Assembly: GCA_946413695.1 (NCBI GenBank)
Contig: CAMKLV010000043.1
Span: 1-28,542, forward strand
From: Firm-04 sp946413695
GTDB taxonomy: Bacteria > Bacillota > Clostridia > Oscillospirales > Ruminococcaceae
Direction: 5' to 3'
Length of the DNA: 28,542 nucleotides
Below, piece after piece: positions 15,404-22,232 of the stretch. The notes below the pieces were generated by a model. The model was not told the origin of the DNA. It searched no databases and saw nothing but the letters and a program-made list of their open reading frames with translations. Each line of letters opens with the position of its first letter. The first letter of the stretch is position 1. A program made the position numbers and the translations under genes.

Positions 15404-17165
15404 AAAAGAACAAAGCGTCCGCATGGAGACGATTCAGCGAGTGCTGCACGATCTCGCCGGATATAAAATGTGGCTCATCATGACGCTGCTGCTTGCGGTT
15501 GTCACCGTTGCGCTGACGCTCTATGTCCCGATTCTCATCGGGCACGCGATTGACCGCATCGAATCGGCAGGTAATGTCGATTTTGACGCTGTTACGCGCA
15601 TTCTGCTGACAATCGGCATTTCGGTCGCCGTAACCGCGCTTGCACAGTGGATCATGAGCATTGCGCACAACAAGATCACCTATGAGGTGATTGAGGACAT
15701 CCGCAACCGCGCGATTGAGCGCATCGAGCATCTGCCGCTTTCCTATCTCGACAGCCACCCGACCGGCGTGACCGTCAGCCGCATGATCTCCGATGTCGAT
15801 CAGTTCGCGGACGGTCTGCTCATGGGCTTTACGCAGCTGTTCACCGGCGTTCTGACCATCCTCGGCACGCTGATCTTTATGCTGACGATTCATCCGGCAA
15901 TCACGGTTGTGGTGATTGTCATGACGCCGCTTTCGCTGTTTGTCGCGGCGTTCATCGCAAAACGCACATACTCGATGTTCCGCGTTCAGGCGGAGACGCG
16001 CGCGGAGCAGACCGCGATCATCAATGAGACCGTGACGAATCAGAAGATCGTGCAGGCGTTCAGCCACGAGGCGGAGACCATGCGTGACTTTGACGAGATC
16101 AACGGGCGCCTGACCGATGCCTCGCTCAAGGCGACGTTCTACTCCTCACTGACGAATCCCTGCACGCGGTTTGTCAATGCACTGGTGTATGCGGCGGTCG
16201 GGCTGACCGGTGCGCTTGCGGCAATCCGCGGCAGCATCAGCGTCGGACAGCTCTCGTGCTTCCTCAGCTACGCAAATCAGTACACCAAGCCGTTCAACGA
16301 GATTTCCGGCGTCATGACCGAGCTGCAGAATGCGCTTGCCTGCGCGGACCGCATCTTCTCGCTGATCGACGAGCCGACCGAAATCCCCGATGCGCCTGAT
16401 GCTTTCGAGCTGACCGGCGCGGAGGGCGCAGTCCGCTTTGAGGATATCGCGTTCTCCTATGTGCCGGAGCGTCCGCTGATCGAGCACTGCACGCTCAATG
16501 TGCAGCCCGGACAGCGTGTCGCGATTGTCGGCCCGACCGGCTGCGGCAAGACCACGCTCATCAATCTGATTATGCGGTTCTATGATGTCAACAGCGGCGC
16601 AATCCACGTGGACGGGCATGATCTGCGCGATGTGACGCGGCACAGTCTGCGGCAGAATATCGGCATGGTGCTGCAGGAGACATGGCTCAAGGGCGCGACC
16701 GTCCGCGAAAATATCCGCATGGGCAAGCCCGATGCAACAGATGCCGAGATCATCGAAGCGGCAAAGGCGGCGCATGCGCACAGCTTCATCAAGCGCCTGC
16801 CGCAGGGCTATGATACCGTCATCAGCGACAAGAGCGGTGCACTCTCGCAGGGACAGCGGCAGCTTTTGTGCATCGCGCGCCTGATGCTCTGTCTGCCGCC
16901 GATGCTGATTCTCGACGAGGCGACCTCCTCGATCGACACGCGCACCGAGCTGAAAATCCAGTCCGCATTCCGGAAGATGATGCAGGGGCGGACATCGTTC
17001 ATCGTTGCGCACAGGCTCTCGACCATCCGCGAGGCGGATCTCATCCTCGTGATGAAAGAGGGTCATATCATCGAGCAGGGAACGCATGAATCTCTGCTCA
17101 GACAGGGCGGATTTTATTCGGAGCTCTATCAAAGTCAGTTTGCCGACAATGCAAAATCAACGTAA
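15396..17165 (+). CDS. ABC exporter half-transporter, catalytic subunit (LmrD/TM288-like)
   Basis: A 589-aa partner of the preceding exporter subunit. The ATG at 15396 has AGGAGG 9 bases upstream and lies inside the end of the previous gene. The membrane domain is about 20-330. Walker A is GPTGCGKTT (379-387) and Walker B LILDEATSSID has the catalytic Glu508. The signature is LSQGQRQ rather than LSGGQ. A canonical Glu with an altered signature here, against Asp with a canonical signature in the partner, is the complementary pattern of heterodimeric exporters with one active and one degenerate site. The N-terminus carries a longer charged segment (MAKKEQSVRMETIQR) before the first helix. The downstream gene is a sigma factor 86 bases away. 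Confidence 0.93.
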   Translation: MAKKEQSVRMETIQRVLHDLAGYKMWLIMTLLLAVVTVALTLYVPILIGHAIDRIESAGNVDFDAVTRILLTIGISVAVTALAQWIMSIAHNKITYEVIEDIRNRAIERIEHLPLSYLDSHPTGVTVSRMISDVDQFADGLLMGFTQLFTGVLTILGTLIFMLTIHPAITVVVIVMTPLSLFVAAFIAKRTYSMFRVQAETRAEQTAIINETVTNQKIVQAFSHEAETMRDFDEINGRLTDASLKATFYSSLTNPCTRFVNALVYAAVGLTGALAAIRGSISVGQLSCFLSYANQYTKPFNEISGVMTELQNALACADRIFSLIDEPTEIPDAPDAFELTGAEGAVRFEDIAFSYVPERPLIEHCTLNVQPGQRVAIVGPTGCGKTTLINLIMRFYDVNSGAIHVDGHDLRDVTRHSLRQNIGMVLQETWLKGATVRENIRMGKPDATDAEIIEAAKAAHAHSFIKRLPQGYDTVISDKSGALSQGQRQLLCIARLMLCLPPMLILDEATSSIDTRTELKIQSAFRKMMQGRTSFIVAHRLSTIREADLILVMKEGHIIEQGTHESLLRQGGFYSELYQSQFADNAKST

Positions 17166-17219
17166 ATACGTCAAATCAATCACGGAAATAAAAAATGATA
17201 TGCTGAATCTCAAATATGT

Positions 17220-17247
17220 GTAACCTTTTCCGGAAAAAGCGGTCATA
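17220..17247 (+). promoter_or_regulatory. Putative ECF-type promoter for the second sigma operon
   Basis: GTAACC (17220-17225), a 16-base spacer and GTCATA (17242-17247). The -35 box is of the AAC type typical of ECF sigmas and the spacer equals that of the promoters at 13240 and 13345. A start point near 17254 would fall inside the longest version of the sigma gene. Confidence 0.45.
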
Positions 17248-17251
17248 ATGA

Positions 17252-17842
17252 GTGAAGGCACAAACGCGAAAGGCGGTGGATGCCACGGAAGACGAAAAAA
17301 TTGTCTTGATGTTTGAAGAACGGAATGAGCAGGCGCTGCGCGAAACGACCGGACGTTACGGCGCGCTCTGCCGGTCAGTTGCACGCAATATCCTCGGCAC
17401 GGAGGAGGATGCGGAGGAATGCCTCAACGATGCACTGCTCGGCGCATGGAACGCGATCCCGCCGGCTCATCCGCTGAACTTCGGTGCGTATTTTCTCACG
17501 CTGGTACGTAATTTTGCCCTCAAAAAATATGCAGCGGCACACGCGGAAAAGCGCGGCGGCGGTCAGATGCCGGCGGCGCTCTCGGAAATCTCAGAGATCA
17601 TTGCTTCACACGATAACGTGGAGCATGAGATCGACCGGCGCGCGATGCTCGATGCAGTCACATCTTTTCTCGGGACGCTCCCTGAACATCAGCGCAATTT
17701 GTTTGTCCGGCGCTATTATCACGCATCTCCGATTGCAGAACTCGCAGAGATGTTTGATATGTCGGAGAACAATGTGAAGGTCACACTGTCGCGCATCCGG
17801 AAACGGTTGTGCAATTATCTGCGGAAGGAGGGATTGCTGTGA
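17252..17842 (+). CDS. ECF-family RNA polymerase sigma factor
   Basis: A sigma-70 ECF factor of up to 196 aa. Region 2 contains EEDAEECLNDALLGAWNAI and region 4 a helix-turn-helix (IAELAEMFDMSENNVKVTLS) with a basic C-terminal helix. It is a paralogue of the sigma at 12643-13200: same EDAEEC motif, KRGGG linker and KEGLL end. The start is uncertain. The longest frame begins at GTG 17252, which has no ribosome site and overlaps the putative promoter; GTG 17276 better matches the paralogue's N-terminus. An AAAGGCGGTG motif (17269-17278) leads to an out-of-frame ATG at 17280. The stop overlaps the GTG start of the anti-sigma-like gene (GTGA). Confidence 0.88.
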   Translation: MKAQTRKAVDATEDEKIVLMFEERNEQALRETTGRYGALCRSVARNILGTEEDAEECLNDALLGAWNAIPPAHPLNFGAYFLTLVRNFALKKYAAAHAEKRGGGQMPAALSEISEIIASHDNVEHEIDRRAMLDAVTSFLGTLPEHQRNLFVRRYYHASPIAELAEMFDMSENNVKVTLSRIRKRLCNYLRKEGLL

Positions 17843-19161
17843 AAGAGCTGGAATTCATGGAGCTGCTCGGAGATCTTCCCGCAGAATATATTGATGCGGC
17901 ATCCAATCCGAGACAGAAGAAACGGCGCTTTGCATGGCTGCGGTACGGCGTACCCGCCATGGCAGCCTGCATTGCCGTCGTGATCTTTGCAGCGGTCTAT
18001 CCGCGGCTGAAATCGCCGGAGATTCCCTCCGTTGGGACGGAACCTTCCGTCACTGTGATGACCGTCACAGGCGATTTTTCGGGAGAAGCAGGGACAACTG
18101 TCTTGCCGGAAACCGATGAAAACGGCGACACCAAAGAGCCTGTCCATTCGCAGACGGCATCCTCCGGCGAGACACAGACCCTCACGCAGTCCGAGGCGGA
18201 AAAGCCGCAGAAGGGCGAGGAATCCGGCACCGAACAGGAGGAGCAGGGCAGTGCGCATCACGGGCAGCCCGATCCGCAGGAGGAAGGAACCGAAAAGTCC
18301 GGTTCTCATGCCGTGACAACCGCAAAAAACGGCGTCACAAAGCAGACAACCAAGGCGACAACCAGATCGCAGGCGGCAGGCACAACAAAAGCGACCACGA
18401 GAGCCGCGGCAGGCACAACCAGAGTGACCACGAGAGCTGCTGCGGGCACAACCAGAGTGACCACAAGAGCAGCGGCGGGCACAGCCATAGCAACTTCGAG
18501 AGCGGCTGCAGTCACAGCTGCAAGAACCACCAGAACCGCGCCGCGTACCACCGTGGGTACAAAGCGGACAACCACGGAATGGGAGAAGGGGGAGATGACG
18601 AGGCCGACAACAGGCGCGATGGCTTCCTATACCGAGGCGGGGCCTGTCTACACGAGTGTTGCGTACACACAAGCGCCGACCTCCGGCAATACGCCGCCTG
18701 ATGAGCATACTGACACACCGACCGTTACAGATCCGGAGCCGATCAGCGGTGTTGATCTTCCGGGCGAGGTCATGAAGTGGCAGACCTACAATCCCGATCC
18801 GCGCTCTGATGATCTGGATGTCTGGTATGAGATCGCAGGCGGTTATCCGGGCGGCGATGAGTACCGGCAGATCGAGGACTTCGATTTCGACAGCTATAAC
18901 TGCCTGATTATCCACCTGCGGACGCACGCGACCGACGCCGACCTCACTGAGATCACGCTCGGCGGACGCAGCCTGCAGATCAGCGGCATGATCTACCGGC
19001 AGGAGTTTGACCCCACGCAGCGGCACTTCATGTTCGCATTCGCAGTCCCGAAGAATCTGGACTGGCTTGACAGCGATCCGGAATACAACTGGGATCTGAC
19101 AGGCGACGCATCCAACTTTTATATGACAACAGAAGGAGAACCGTATTTCTGGTATTCATGA
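17839..19161 (+). CDS. Membrane-anchored anti-sigma-like protein with Thr/Ala repeat stalk
   Basis: A 440-aa protein. The GTG at 17839 overlaps the sigma stop and has GGAAGGAGG upstream. The N-terminal cytoplasmic segment (ELLGDLPAEYIDAAS, about 7-21) resembles that of the other non-zinc anti-sigma here (MRDISPRYQQKAD). One membrane helix lies at about 36-56. Outside is an acidic Ser/Glu/Gln-rich region (about 65-160), then 11-residue repeats of the type TTRVTTRAAAG (about 170-225), then a Thr/Pro-rich stretch, and a C-terminal globular domain of about 130 residues rich in Tyr, Trp and Asp. The stalk looks built to cross the cell wall and present the C-terminal domain, by analogy with RsgI-type sensors; that role is inference. 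No family was recognised for the terminal domain. Confidence 0.72.
   Translation: MKELEFMELLGDLPAEYIDAASNPRQKKRRFAWLRYGVPAMAACIAVVIFAAVYPRLKSPEIPSVGTEPSVTVMTVTGDFSGEAGTTVLPETDENGDTKEPVHSQTASSGETQTLTQSEAEKPQKGEESGTEQEEQGSAHHGQPDPQEEGTEKSGSHAVTTAKNGVTKQTTKATTRSQAAGTTKATTRAAAGTTRVTTRAAAGTTRVTTRAAAGTAIATSRAAAVTAARTTRTAPRTTVGTKRTTTEWEKGEMTRPTTGAMASYTEAGPVYTSVAYTQAPTSGNTPPDEHTDTPTVTDPEPISGVDLPGEVMKWQTYNPDPRSDDLDVWYEIAGGYPGGDEYRQIEDFDFDSYNCLIIHLRTHATDADLTEITLGGRSLQISGMIYRQEFDPTQRHFMFAFAVPKNLDWLDSDPEYNWDLTGDASNFYMTTEGEPYFWYS
18346..18513 (+). repeat. 33-bp coding tandem repeats in the stalk
   Basis: One 36-base unit (18346-18381) is followed by four 33-base units starting at 18382, 18415, 18448 and 18481. 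They encode variants of TTRVTTRAAAG. The units at 18415 and 18448 are almost identical. The copy number could vary between strains without changing the frame. Confidence 0.85.
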
Positions 19162-19175
19162 GAGGAGGAATCATC

Positions 19176-20606
19176 ATGAAGATCAAAAAACTGGTATCCT
19201 GTATGCTTTCCGCCGCGGTGCTTGCATCCGCAGGCATTCCGGCGGGCGCTGAAGGGGAGACCTTCCACCGCACACGCCTCGGAAATGCCGTGCTGGTCTC
19301 TGAGGTAAATGCGGACCTGACACAACAGTCGCTGCTCTATGCCGGCGACAAGGTGAACAGCAGCATGATTGATGTCTACGGCGACGGCAGCTCCGGCGTC
19401 AAGATTCAGCTTGATGTGACGCGGGAGACTGCATCCGCAATGCTCGACAAAATCATTCCGGAGATCAAAAAGGCACTGCCGCAGGGCTTTGCGTTTGAGC
19501 AGAACAGCACCTACGGCACGGGCTACAATAACGGCGAAATCCGGATTTCGCATTTGAATTACCGTGACGCAGCAGCGCTCTATGACGCACTCAGGGACAC
19601 ATATCCGATGACAGCGTTCCGGTTCTATCCGGACTGCGGCAGTTACAATTCGGCGGGTGTCAGCTTCTGGGCGCAGACCGAGGAGGAAAACGCAAAGCTT
19701 GCAGAACTGCCTGCATGGCTCGAAGCAAATGCGCCGGAATGGCACATGAACGAAAGAAACACAATCACTTCTGATGCGCCGCATTCCGCGCTGGAGCTTG
19801 TACGGATGTATCAGCGGATCAGGAAAGAATGCGGCATCCCGCTGACCTATATGGCGACTTGTTTGTATACATTCGGCGGAGAAGGTTTTGAAGTTGATTT
19901 TGTGAATCTCGATGCGCAGATGAAAGCCGTCACGGAGGCGCAGATCACCTCAGCCTATGACAAATATATCAAAGACGCACCGCTGCCCGAGGGCGGGGAC
20001 GCATGCATGGTGACGCTCAAAATCTCTGCGGAGACAATGCAGAACATGCAGAATGATCTCGGGGTACCGGAAGACTATTTCCGTGCCGGAGGCGCATTTC
20101 CGGCTGAAACCTATATCGCAGAAGCACTCAGACTGAACGGCAGCTATCAGCTGACAGAGTACAGCAGCGCGATCGGCGGCGACGTTCCGGGTGAACCGGA
20201 GGCGGGTGTCGGGTATTACGGAATCCTGCACCAGAACACCGCTGAGAGCCGATTCCTGACGCAGAGAGAGGGCGCGCAGGTCATTGCTGCTCTGAGCGAA
20301 AACTGCCCGTATCAGCTTGATTTCATCGTATCGGCGGCGCACGGCTTGGGTGCGGATCCGGAACCGGTACAAAAGGGCGATCTCAACGGCGACGGCATCA
20401 TTGACTGTGCAGATGCGCAGCTTGTGCTGAAAACCTATGCGGAGATCGTCGCAGAGAGGGGAAAGGCGGACGATGAAATGCTCGCCGTCGCAGACGTCAA
20501 CGGCGACGGTGAGCTCTCCGCCGAAGATGCGCAGCTTTTGATCAATCAGTACGTCCGGAACCTCGCATCGCGGGGGGGGATAAGGTATCGCTCCGCGATG
20601 ATCTAA
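19176..20606 (+). CDS. Secreted protein with C-terminal type I dockerin
   Basis: A 476-aa exported protein. The ATG at 19176 is chosen because GAGAGGAGG lies 8 bases upstream; it starts 14 bases after the anti-sigma-like gene, so it belongs to that operon. The signal peptide is residues 1-25 (MKIKKLVSC..., ending AGA). The central region (about 27-390) is not recognised. A type I dockerin occupies about 400-466, with two Ca-binding repeats (DLNGDGIIDCADAQLVL and DVNGDGELSAEDAQLLI), each with the Asp/Asn spacing of EF-hand-like loops. It would dock on a cohesin, but none is in this window. The last 10 or so residues (after a run of eight G at 20572-20579) are encoded by element A2. Confidence 0.88.
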   Translation: MKIKKLVSCMLSAAVLASAGIPAGAEGETFHRTRLGNAVLVSEVNADLTQQSLLYAGDKVNSSMIDVYGDGSSGVKIQLDVTRETASAMLDKIIPEIKKALPQGFAFEQNSTYGTGYNNGEIRISHLNYRDAAALYDALRDTYPMTAFRFYPDCGSYNSAGVSFWAQTEEENAKLAELPAWLEANAPEWHMNERNTITSDAPHSALELVRMYQRIRKECGIPLTYMATCLYTFGGEGFEVDFVNLDAQMKAVTEAQITSAYDKYIKDAPLPEGGDACMVTLKISAETMQNMQNDLGVPEDYFRAGGAFPAETYIAEALRLNGSYQLTEYSSAIGGDVPGEPEAGVGYYGILHQNTAESRFLTQREGAQVIAALSENCPYQLDFIVSAAHGLGADPEPVQKGDLNGDGIIDCADAQLVLKTYAEIVAERGKADDEMLAVADVNGDGELSAEDAQLLINQYVRNLASRGGIRYRSAMI

Positions 20607-20850
20607 AATGAGGCTCCGCCTCAAACTCCGCCAAAGGGTCACTGACCCTTTGGAATCCCATTATTTAGCTTAGTATGTAAGAAAGCCGCCAAATCTGCGT
20701 AATTGCGTTGATTTGGCGGCTTTCTCATATTATTATCTATAAAATGGGATTCCAAAGGGCTAATAGCCCTTTGGCGGGGTATGGGGCACAGTTTGCGCAG
20801 CAATACTGTAAGACCCTATTACAAATCCGTCAGAGACACTTCTCTCACTC
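20579..20850. repeat. Intergenic element A, copy 2 (about 272 bp)
   Basis: The left end GATAAGGTATCGCTCC matches the inverted right end of A1. The right end, read inward, is GAGTGAGAGAAGTGTCTCTG and matches the left end of A1. Internally there is a GAGGC-tcc-GCCTC hairpin, CCAAAGGGTC-ac-TGACCCTTTGG and GGAATCCCATT, a terminator at 20681-20724, an inverted copy of the CCAAAGGG module (20752-20774) and the GCACAGTTTGCGCAGCAATA block (20786-20805). It lies between convergent genes, and the stop of the minus-strand gene (20845-20847) is inside its terminal repeat. Confidence 0.8.
20681..20730. terminator. Bidirectional terminator inside element A2
   Basis: GAAAGCCGCCAAAT (20681-20694) pairs with ATTTGGCGGCTTTC (20711-20724). 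Read on the plus strand it is followed by TCATATTATTAT. A nearly identical hairpin in inverted orientation is at 28492-28542. Confidence 0.75.
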
Positions 20851-21624
20851 CGCGGGCGGGACTTTCTGCCCGACGGTCAGATGCGCGGTGCCGTCCGGAG
20901 AGGCATCCGCAAGGGCAGCAAGTGCGCGCAGATCATATGCGAAATCGCCGTCTTTGCAGTGGATGAGAATGGAACTGCCTGCCTCGGCTGCGGCGCTCAA
21001 GCTTGTTTGTGACCACAGGGATTTATGCTTGATCGTCGTATCAAGCGGCGGCATGAAAACGGAATACAGCGCATAATTCGCAACATGCGGTTTGTATACA
21101 GCATATGTATCGGAATCCTCGGTTATATCCGCGCCGTGGTTTTCGACGCGCATTGAGAGGCATTTGCCGTCAAGCTCGACGCTGACCATTTCATAGAGCG
21201 TGCCCTGAGCGCCGTCTTTGATCGCTGCCTGTGCTTCTTCATAGGTCCAGCAGCGTTTCAGGCGATTTGAGGTTTTGGTTCCGTCCGGATTAAAAATATC
21301 CCAGTAAGTGCTGATTTCCATTTCGATCTGATCGGAGCGGAGCAGAAAGCCCCTGCCGCAGAATACATAAAACAGATACGCGAACAGCACCGCCGCGATT
21401 GCAGCAATCAGGAGGCTGCGTCTGCCGCGGCTCTTGACCGCCTTGAGCGGCTGAATATCCTCGGGGACTGCAACCGGCTCCGGACTTTGCTCCTGCATGC
21501 GCGCAAAGCGTTCGGCGCAGGAAGGGCATTCCGTGAGATGCGCTTCGAGCTCTGCGGCGGTTTCCTCCGAGAGCAGATGCTCAAAATAGAGCGGCAGCAG
21601 GTCGCCTGCAACATGGCATTTCAT
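20845..21624 (-). CDS. Zinc-finger anti-sigma factor with extracytoplasmic domain
   Basis: A 259-aa membrane-bound anti-sigma of the zf-HC2 / ZAS type. The N-terminus has the metal motif HLTECPSC (His29, Cys33, Cys36), the H-x3-C-x2-C signature that binds ECF sigmas in the cytoplasm. A basic stretch and one membrane helix (about 69-95) follow, then an outer domain of about 165 residues, not recognised. It starts within the end of the sigma gene (ATGA overlap at 21621-21624), the standard arrangement for a cognate pair. The final GAG TGA lies in the terminal repeat of element A2. Likely released by a stress signal via the outer domain; the signal is unknown. Confidence 0.85.
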   Translation of the reverse strand: MKCHVAGDLLPLYFEHLLSEETAAELEAHLTECPSCAERFARMQEQSPEPVAVPEDIQPLKAVKSRGRRSLLIAAIAAVLFAYLFYVFCGRGFLLRSDQIEMEISTYWDIFNPDGTKTSNRLKRCWTYEEAQAAIKDGAQGTLYEMVSVELDGKCLSMRVENHGADITEDSDTYAVYKPHVANYALYSVFMPPLDTTIKHKSLWSQTSLSAAAEAGSSILIHCKDGDFAYDLRALAALADASPDGTAHLTVGQKVPPAE

Positions 21625-22106
21625 ATGTCCTCATCCTCCTTCAGCTTTTGTTTGGCGCGGTAAAAGCTGACGCGCGCCCAGTTTTCGGTTTTCCCGAAGA
21701 TTTCCCCGATTGTGCGGAACGAGAGTCCTGCCGCAGCACGCAGCAGAATCAGCTCCTTATCCTGCTCCGGCAGACCGTGCAGCTTTCGCAGCAGCGTGAC
21801 CGAGATCTCACGCGATTCCGCGGATTCATCAGGCGGCGGTGCCGGATCGGGTTCATCGGGGATTTCGGCGGCGGAGGGATGCGATTTCCTGCGCCGCAGC
21901 TCGGATTTCCAGAGATTTTTTGCGATGCCGCAGAGCCACGCATAAACCGTGGATGTGCCCTTGTAGCTTTTCAGATGCCGGATCGCCTGATAGAAGGTCT
22001 CCTGCGTCAGCTCCTCGGCGGTGTCCGGCTCGTTGCAGAGCGTCATCAGATACAGATAGACCTTTTTGCCGTATTCGCGGTAATAGGCTTCGATGTCCGC
22101 GGACAT
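21621..22106 (-). CDS. ECF-family RNA polymerase sigma factor (SigW/RpoE type)
   Basis: A 161-aa ECF sigma. Region 2 contains EPDTAEELTQETFYQAIRHL and TVYAWLCGIAKNLW; region 4 contains LPEQDKELILLRAAAG, then the helix-turn-helix SFRTIGEIFGKTENWARVS and FYRAKQKLK. A proline/acid-rich linker lies between. The ATG at 22106 is chosen over a far upstream ATG at 22199 because GAAAGGGGGCGAGGG sits directly before it and the upstream version would run through a terminator. It belongs to a different ECF branch from the other two sigmas in the window and is paired with a zinc anti-sigma. Confidence 0.92.
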   Translation of the reverse strand: MSADIEAYYREYGKKVYLYLMTLCNEPDTAEELTQETFYQAIRHLKSYKGTSTVYAWLCGIAKNLWKSELRRRKSHPSAAEIPDEPDPAPPPDESAESREISVTLLRKLHGLPEQDKELILLRAAAGLSFRTIGEIFGKTENWARVSFYRAKQKLKEDEDI

Positions 22107-22128
22107 TCCCTCGCCCCCTTTCTTTATA

Positions 22129-22157
22129 TTAGTTGCACGAGACGGCGTTTCGTTACA
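22129..22157 (-). promoter_or_regulatory. Putative ECF-type promoter for the third sigma operon
   Basis: On the minus strand, TGTAACG (22151-22157), then about 16 bases to AACTAATAT. The GTAAC -35 type and spacer resemble those before the sigma at 17252. A start near 22122 leaves a short leader with the ribosome site. This is probably autoregulation. Confidence 0.4.
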
Positions 22158-22177
22158 GAATTTGATGCGCAGATAGA

Positions 22178-22224
22178 ACAAAACCGCTGAAATAGGCATA
22201 ACAGCGTAGTTTCAGCGGCTTTGT
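22178..22224 (-). terminator. Terminator after the internal-dockerin gene (element A-type hairpin)
   Basis: ACAAAACCGCTGAAA (22178-22192) pairs with TTTCAGCGGCTTTGT (22210-22224). On the minus strand the transcript has a full stem, with one U-G pair where the plus strand would have an A-C mismatch, followed by TTTTGTTCTAT. The GATAGAACAAA flank is shared with the hairpin at 10385. Confidence 0.85.
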
Positions 22225-22232
22225 ATCAGTGA

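Noticed and set aside
13712..15424. 570-residue minus-strand open frame opposite the first exporter gene
   Set aside because: The sense strand encodes an intact ABC exporter subunit with Walker motifs; the antisense product is compositionally odd and has no ribosome site.
18346..18513. Regular repeats as a possible CRISPR array
   Set aside because: The 33-base units are contiguous with no spacers and encode an in-frame Thr/Ala repeat.
17989..19161. Anti-sigma-like protein as a cellulosomal scaffold because of its Thr-rich linker
   Set aside because: No cohesin or carbohydrate-binding signature is visible, and the overlap with a sigma gene fits an anti-sigma better.
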